From positions 1 to 64,000 of the forward strand of contig NZ_FNJL01000019.1 of NCBI RefSeq assembly GCF_900104515.1: a DNA stretch of 64,000 bases, in the 5' to 3' direction. The DNA comes from Paracidovorax cattleyae (GTDB lineage Bacteria > Pseudomonadota > Gammaproteobacteria > Burkholderiales > Burkholderiaceae_C). Made by a program: the position numbers and the translations under genes. How positions within the stretch are numbered: the stretch's first letter is position 1; every line of letters starts with the position of its first letter. Under the pieces are notes generated by a model. The model made no database searches. It saw only the letters and a program-made list of their open reading frames with translations, and was not told the origin of the DNA. Positions 60,563-64,000 of the stretch are shown one piece after another.

Positions 60563-61309
60563 ATGCTGCTCATCCCCGCCATCGACCTCAAGGACGGACA
60601 CTGCGTACGCCTCAAGCAAGGTGACATGGATCAATCGACCACCTTCGGCGAAGACCCCGCAGCCATGGCGCGCAAGTGGGTGGATGCCGGGGCGCGGCGC
60701 CTGCACCTCGTGGACCTGAACGGCGCCTTCGCCGGCACGCCCAAGAACTACGCGGCGATCAAGGCCATCCTCAAGGAGGTGGGCGACGACCTGCCCGTGC
60801 AGCTGGGTGGCGGCATCCGCGATCTGGACACCATCGAGAAATACATCGACGGCGGGCTGCGCTACGTGATCATCGGCACGGCCGCAGTGAAGAACCCCGG
60901 CTTCCTGAAGGACGCCTGCAGCGCTTTCGGCGGCCACATCATCGTGGGCCTGGACGCCAAGGACGGCAAGGTCGCCACCGACGGCTGGAGCAAGCTCACC
61001 GGCCACGAGGTGGTCGATCTCGCCAGGAAGTTCGAGGACTGGGGCGTCGAGTCCATCGTCTATACCGACATCGGCCGCGACGGCATGCTGTCGGGCATCA
61101 ACATCGACGCCACGGTGAAGCTGGCGCAGGCCCTCACCATCCCCGTGATCGCCTCCGGTGGCCTGGCGGGCATGCCCGACATCGAGCAGCTCTGCGCGGT
61201 AGAGAGCGAAGGCGTGGAAGGCGTCATCTGCGGCCGCGCGATCTACTCGGGCGATCTCGACTTCGCCGCGGCGCAGGCGCGTGCGGACGAGCTGAACGGC
61301 GCGGCCTGA
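60563..61309 (+). CDS. hisA: phosphoribosylformimino-AICAR phosphate isomerase
   Basis: A 248-residue (beta/alpha)8 barrel catalysing the Amadori isomerisation before HisHF. The catalytic Asp residues are in [15 protein letters not shown] and [11 protein letters not shown]. The phosphate loops are LGGGIRDL and ASGGLAG. A 90-base gap separates it from hisH. A convergent hairpin follows, so the his transcript seems to end here, before any hisF. Confidence 0.96.
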   Translation: MLLIPAIDLKDGHCVRLKQGDMDQSTTFGEDPAAMARKWVDAGARRLHLVDLNGAFAGTPKNYAAIKAILKEVGDDLPVQLGGGIRDLDTIEKYIDGGLRYVIIGTAAVKNPGFLKDACSAFGGHIIVGLDAKDGKVATDGWSKLTGHEVVDLARKFEDWGVESIVYTDIGRDGMLSGINIDATVKLAQALTIPVIASGGLAGMPDIEQLCAVESEGVEGVICGRAIYSGDLDFAAAQARADELNGAA

Positions 61310-61314
61310 TCCGG

Positions 61315-61338
61315 CGCCTGCGCCGCAGGGCGCAGGCG
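61315..61338. terminator. hairpin between convergent hisA and spherulin-4-like gene
   Basis: CGCCTGCGCC and GGCGCAGGCG form a perfect 10-base stem with a GCAG loop, followed on the plus strand by GTGTTT. It begins six bases after the hisA stop and ends ten bases before the end of the converging gene. A short T-run only; it is probably a terminator for hisA and may also serve the opposite gene. Confidence 0.6.
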
Positions 61339-61348
61339 GTGTTTCCCG

Positions 61349-62551
61349 TCAGCAGCCGGGGGGCGTGCGCCCCTGGTTCACGGCCGCCACGGTCTGCAGC
61401 AGGGCCGTCCAGTACGAGGGCAGCGATGCCCATGGGTTGCCGATGTCGTTCACCGGGTCGTACTGCAGGTCCGTCATATAGATGGGGCCGGCGTTGTAGA
61501 GCGCGGAAGCGGCGGACTGCACGGCCTTCTGCATGTCGGCGCAGGTGGCGGTGTTGTGCACCAGCGAGCTCTGGCGGCTGTTGGCCAGGGTGTAGAGCCA
61601 CGGGGTGGTGCGCGGATCGTAGGTGGCGTAGCTGCTGTTGCGCGCTTCGAAGGTGACCAGCACGTCGGCCACCGAGGCGTAGTCGGCGGTGTTCGGCACC
61701 ATGCCCGGGTTGCCGATCACGCGCAGGCTGGAATCTTTGGCCTTGATGTAGGCGTAGATCTCTCGGTATCCGCCCAGCATGGCCGCGTCGGACGACATTT
61801 CATCCAGGAAGATGCCGCTGATCGCGCTGCGCCCGTAGAGCGTGAAATACGCATCGATGTTGGCCTTCACGGTGGCCAGCGAGCGTTTCCCGTAGCCCGT
61901 GTACACGTAGCCCACCACCTTGCCGCCGGCGGCGACGAACTGGGTGAGCGCGTTCACGTAGGCAGGATCCGCCGCGTCGAATTCCCCGTTGTCGGGGTTC
62001 ATGATGGCGGTGACCTGCACGCCGGGATTGGCGGCGGCGCCGCTGGCCAGGCGGCTCCATTCGGTGCCGGAAGAGGGCGAGAAATAGGCGGGCACCAGCA
62101 CTTCCATCGGCGCCGGGGCGGGGCGCAGGTAGATGACGCGCGTGGCCGTCGCGGTGGCGTTCGCCGACGACGAGGCCACCGACACGGAGGCGCTGAGCTG
62201 CTGCCGGCCCGGCGTGGCGCCGTTGAACGTGACCGTCGCCACGCCGGAGCGCGTGGTGCCGGTGGCGGAGAACGTGCCCGGGGAGACCGCGAAACTGACC
62301 GGGGTGCCGTCCGCGGCAGCCGCGCCGTTCACCGTGACCTGCGCGCTCAGCGACAGGGTGGCGCCTGCGGTGGAGACCGTTTCCGCGTCGGGCCCGGCAA
62401 AGGCGATGGCGACGGTGGTGGGGTTCGCGGGATTGGCCGGGTTGGTCGGCGTCGTGCTGTCCGAAGAGCCGCTGCCTCCGCCGCCACAGGCGGCGAGCAG
62501 GGCGGCCAGCGACAGGCTGCACCAGCGGGCGAAGGGTGACATACGGGCCAT
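61349..62551 (-). CDS. spherulin-4-like (GH135/GH166-type) lipoprotein, copy A
   Basis: A 400-residue lipoprotein: lipobox LLAAC (Cys22), then CGGGG and a Thr/Pro linker, one Ig-like beta domain (about 45-150), then a TIM-barrel domain of the spherulation-specific family 4. Landmarks are MEVLVPAYFSPSSGTEWSRL, AIMNPDNGEFD, VVGYVYTGYGKRS and ISGIFLDEMSSD, the last two holding the likely catalytic acids. Relatives include hydrolases of galactosamine-rich polysaccharides (fungal Sph3, the PelA hydrolase domain). A biofilm-sugar hydrolase is plausible but inferred. Confidence 0.82.
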   Translation of the reverse strand: MARMSPFARWCSLSLAALLAACGGGGSGSSDSTTPTNPANPANPTTVAIAFAGPDAETVSTAGATLSLSAQVTVNGAAAADGTPVSFAVSPGTFSATGTTRSGVATVTFNGATPGRQQLSASVSVASSSANATATATRVIYLRPAPAPMEVLVPAYFSPSSGTEWSRLASGAAANPGVQVTAIMNPDNGEFDAADPAYVNALTQFVAAGGKVVGYVYTGYGKRSLATVKANIDAYFTLYGRSAISGIFLDEMSSDAAMLGGYREIYAYIKAKDSSLRVIGNPGMVPNTADYASVADVLVTFEARNSSYATYDPRTTPWLYTLANSRQSSLVHNTATCADMQKAVQSAASALYNAGPIYMTDLQYDPVNDIGNPWASLPSYWTALLQTVAAVNQGRTPPGC

Positions 62552-62705
62552 GGCGATTCCTGTCTGGATAAGAACGAAGCGGGAGGACGGGATTGTCTTT
62601 CGTTACGGTCGGCGTAGTTTTGACGATTTCTGTGGTTCTTGTAAATTTTCGACACATTTCGGGGCGGGTGCGCCGGGAAATGCTCAACAGGTGCGCGGCA
62701 GGTGC

Positions 62706-63920
62706 TCAGCAGGCGGGCAGGGTCGCTCCGCGGTTGACGGCATCGACCGTGCCGAGGAAGCGCAGCCAGTAGCCCGGCAGGGTGTCCCAGGGGTTGCCTT
62801 CGCCCGTGTCCGGATTGAACTGGTCGTCGGTCACGTACAGCATGCCGGTGTTGCGCAGCGGCGTGGCGGCTGCGCGCACGGCCTGCTGCATGGCCGCGCA
62901 GTCGGGTGCGTCGTGCAGCAGCGCCGCCTGCCGGGTGTTGGCCGCCTGGTAGAGCCAGCCGCCGTCGGCGCGCGGGTCGTAGCCGGCGAAGGCCGGCGAC
63001 CGGTTCTCGAAGTTCACCAGCGTATCGGCCGCCCCCAGGTAGCCGCTGGTGCTCTGGGTGCCGGGGTTGCCCACCACCCGCAGGCCCGCATCGCGCCCCT
63101 TGATGTAGGTGTACAGGTCCAGGTAATAGGCCAGGCGCTTCGGCGACGTGGACATCTCGTCGATGAAGAACCCGCTGATGAGGCCCCGGCCGTAGAGCTG
63201 CAGGTAGCTGTCGATGTTGCGCTTCACCGTGCTGGCGGAGCGCGCGCCGTAGCGGGTATAGACGTAGCCGAGCAGCCGGCCGCCCGACTGCACGAAGCTG
63301 CCGGCCGCCGCGGTGAATTCCGGGTTCGCGCGCTTGAACACGCCGTTGTCGGGGTTGAGGATGGCGGTGACCGCCACCCCCGGATAGGCGCGGGCGCCGG
63401 CGCCGAGGGCGTCCCAGGGCGAGCCTTCCGACGGATAGAAGTAGGCAGGCACCAGCACTTCTATCGGGGCCGGGGCTGGCCGCGCATACACCGTGCGCGA
63501 CGCGGATGCGGCGCCGCTGGACGACGCCAGCGTCGCGGAGATCACCTGGGGGCCGGGGACGGATGCGGTGAAGCTGGCCGAGGCGGTGCCGGCGCGGACC
63601 GTGGCGGCCACCGGCAGGATGGCGGCCGTGCCTGCGGAGAACACCACGGTGGCGCCGTCCTCGGCCCCCGGGGCCTCCACGGAGACGCCGACGGCGGTGC
63701 CGACGTCGAACACGTCCGACCCATCGTCAGGGGCAGTGAACGCGAGGGCTGTAGCCGGCAGGGCGGAGGCCTTTGCGTCCTGGGCGGTTGGGGAGGTCGT
63801 GGCGGCGCCCGTGTTTTCGCCGGCGCTTCCTCCGCCGCCGCAGGCGCCCAGCAGTCCGGCAGCGGCCAGGAGGCAGGCGGGCAGGGCCGCGCGTGCGTTC
63901 GGAAAGATCGGCTGTGCCAT
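62706..63920 (-). CDS. spherulin-4-like (GH135/GH166-type) lipoprotein, copy B
   Basis: A 404-residue paralogue of the downstream gene with the same layout: lipobox LLGAC (Cys27), CGGGG, a low-complexity linker, an Ig-like domain and a spherulin-4 barrel. Matching landmarks are IEVLVPAYFYPSEGSPWDAL, AILNPDNGVFKRANPE, LLGYVYTRYGARS and ISGFFIDEMSTSP, so the catalytic acids are kept. Both end in a Cys that may pair with another near the C terminus (CAAMQQAV). The start MAQPIF is preferred. The two genes are 154 bases apart in tandem. Confidence 0.82.
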   Translation of the reverse strand: MAQPIFPNARAALPACLLAAAGLLGACGGGGSAGENTGAATTSPTAQDAKASALPATALAFTAPDDGSDVFDVGTAVGVSVEAPGAEDGATVVFSAGTAAILPVAATVRAGTASASFTASVPGPQVISATLASSSGAASASRTVYARPAPAPIEVLVPAYFYPSEGSPWDALGAGARAYPGVAVTAILNPDNGVFKRANPEFTAAAGSFVQSGGRLLGYVYTRYGARSASTVKRNIDSYLQLYGRGLISGFFIDEMSTSPKRLAYYLDLYTYIKGRDAGLRVVGNPGTQSTSGYLGAADTLVNFENRSPAFAGYDPRADGGWLYQAANTRQAALLHDAPDCAAMQQAVRAAATPLRNTGMLYVTDDQFNPDTGEGNPWDTLPGYWLRFLGTVDAVNRGATLPAC

Positions 63921-64000
63921 CGGGCCCCCTCTGCTGGTCTGGAGCACCGATTGTGGAATGCCGCCGGCTACTGCAGCATAAAAGTTTCGTATTCCAGCCG
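63921..64000 (-). other. upstream region of the spherulin-4-like gene pair
   Basis: Eighty bases to the window edge. A purine-rich GGGGGCCC lies just before the start codon on the minus strand. No other gene or clear promoter is visible here. Confidence 0.3.

Overview
The window is high-GC (by eye about two thirds G+C), densely packed proteobacterial chromosome. Gene content and order point to a betaproteobacterium of the Comamonadaceae, most like Acidovorax/Paracidovorax. The main clues are mlaFEDACB-ibaG-murA-hisG, pilMNOPQ next to aroK-aroB, resB-ccsA behind a cytochrome c4, short-form HisG, and lysA-lptM divergent from cyaY. No rRNA, tRNA, CRISPR or prophage was seen.

Layout. 1-702: end of a peptidoglycan-binding protein and a small secreted protein. 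834-5893 (minus): a complete NAD salvage operon (pncA, pncB, nadE, NMN adenylyltransferase-Nudix) behind a palindromic operator. 6102-7781 (minus): a small membrane protein and metK, whose leader looks like a SAM-II riboswitch. 7812-9544: two lipid A-type acyltransferases. 9602-11351 (minus): an alpha/beta hydrolase and engB. 11445-17602: periplasmic redox block (cytochrome c4, ResB/CcsA cytochrome c assembly, MsrPQ). 17624-20113 (minus): a diiron metallo-beta-lactamase-fold protein with a perfect FNR-type box, then lysA and lptM. 20132-22951: cyaY, and mrcA on the other strand.

23226-35739: pilMNOPQ, an Ig-like lipoprotein, aroK, aroB, dgt, a DUF1415 gene, a methyltransferase and a REP-type transposase. 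35971-42249: gltBD. 42608-45047: a polar amino-acid ABC transporter with a dispersed-type repeat between its binding-protein and permease genes. 45257-53455: Mla lipid-transport operon, an ABC-2 exporter, ibaG, murA and hisG. 53570-61309: the rest of the histidine genes (hisD, hisC, hisB, hisH, hisA), interrupted by a small secreted protein, a DUF2917/MocR divergent pair and a VapBC module that overlaps hisC. 61349-63920 (minus): two paralogous spherulin-4-like lipoproteins.

Most genes are housekeeping. The parts that merit attention are regulatory or insertional: the metK riboswitch, the NAD operator, the FNR-type box before the diiron protein, the TetR-like palindrome before mlaF, the toxin-antitoxin module embedded in the his operon, the Ig/EF-hand lipoprotein in the pil-aro operon, and the paired spherulin-4 lipoproteins after hisA. 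Many starts were moved downstream of the longest open frame on the basis of overlaps, ribosome binding sites and family lengths.
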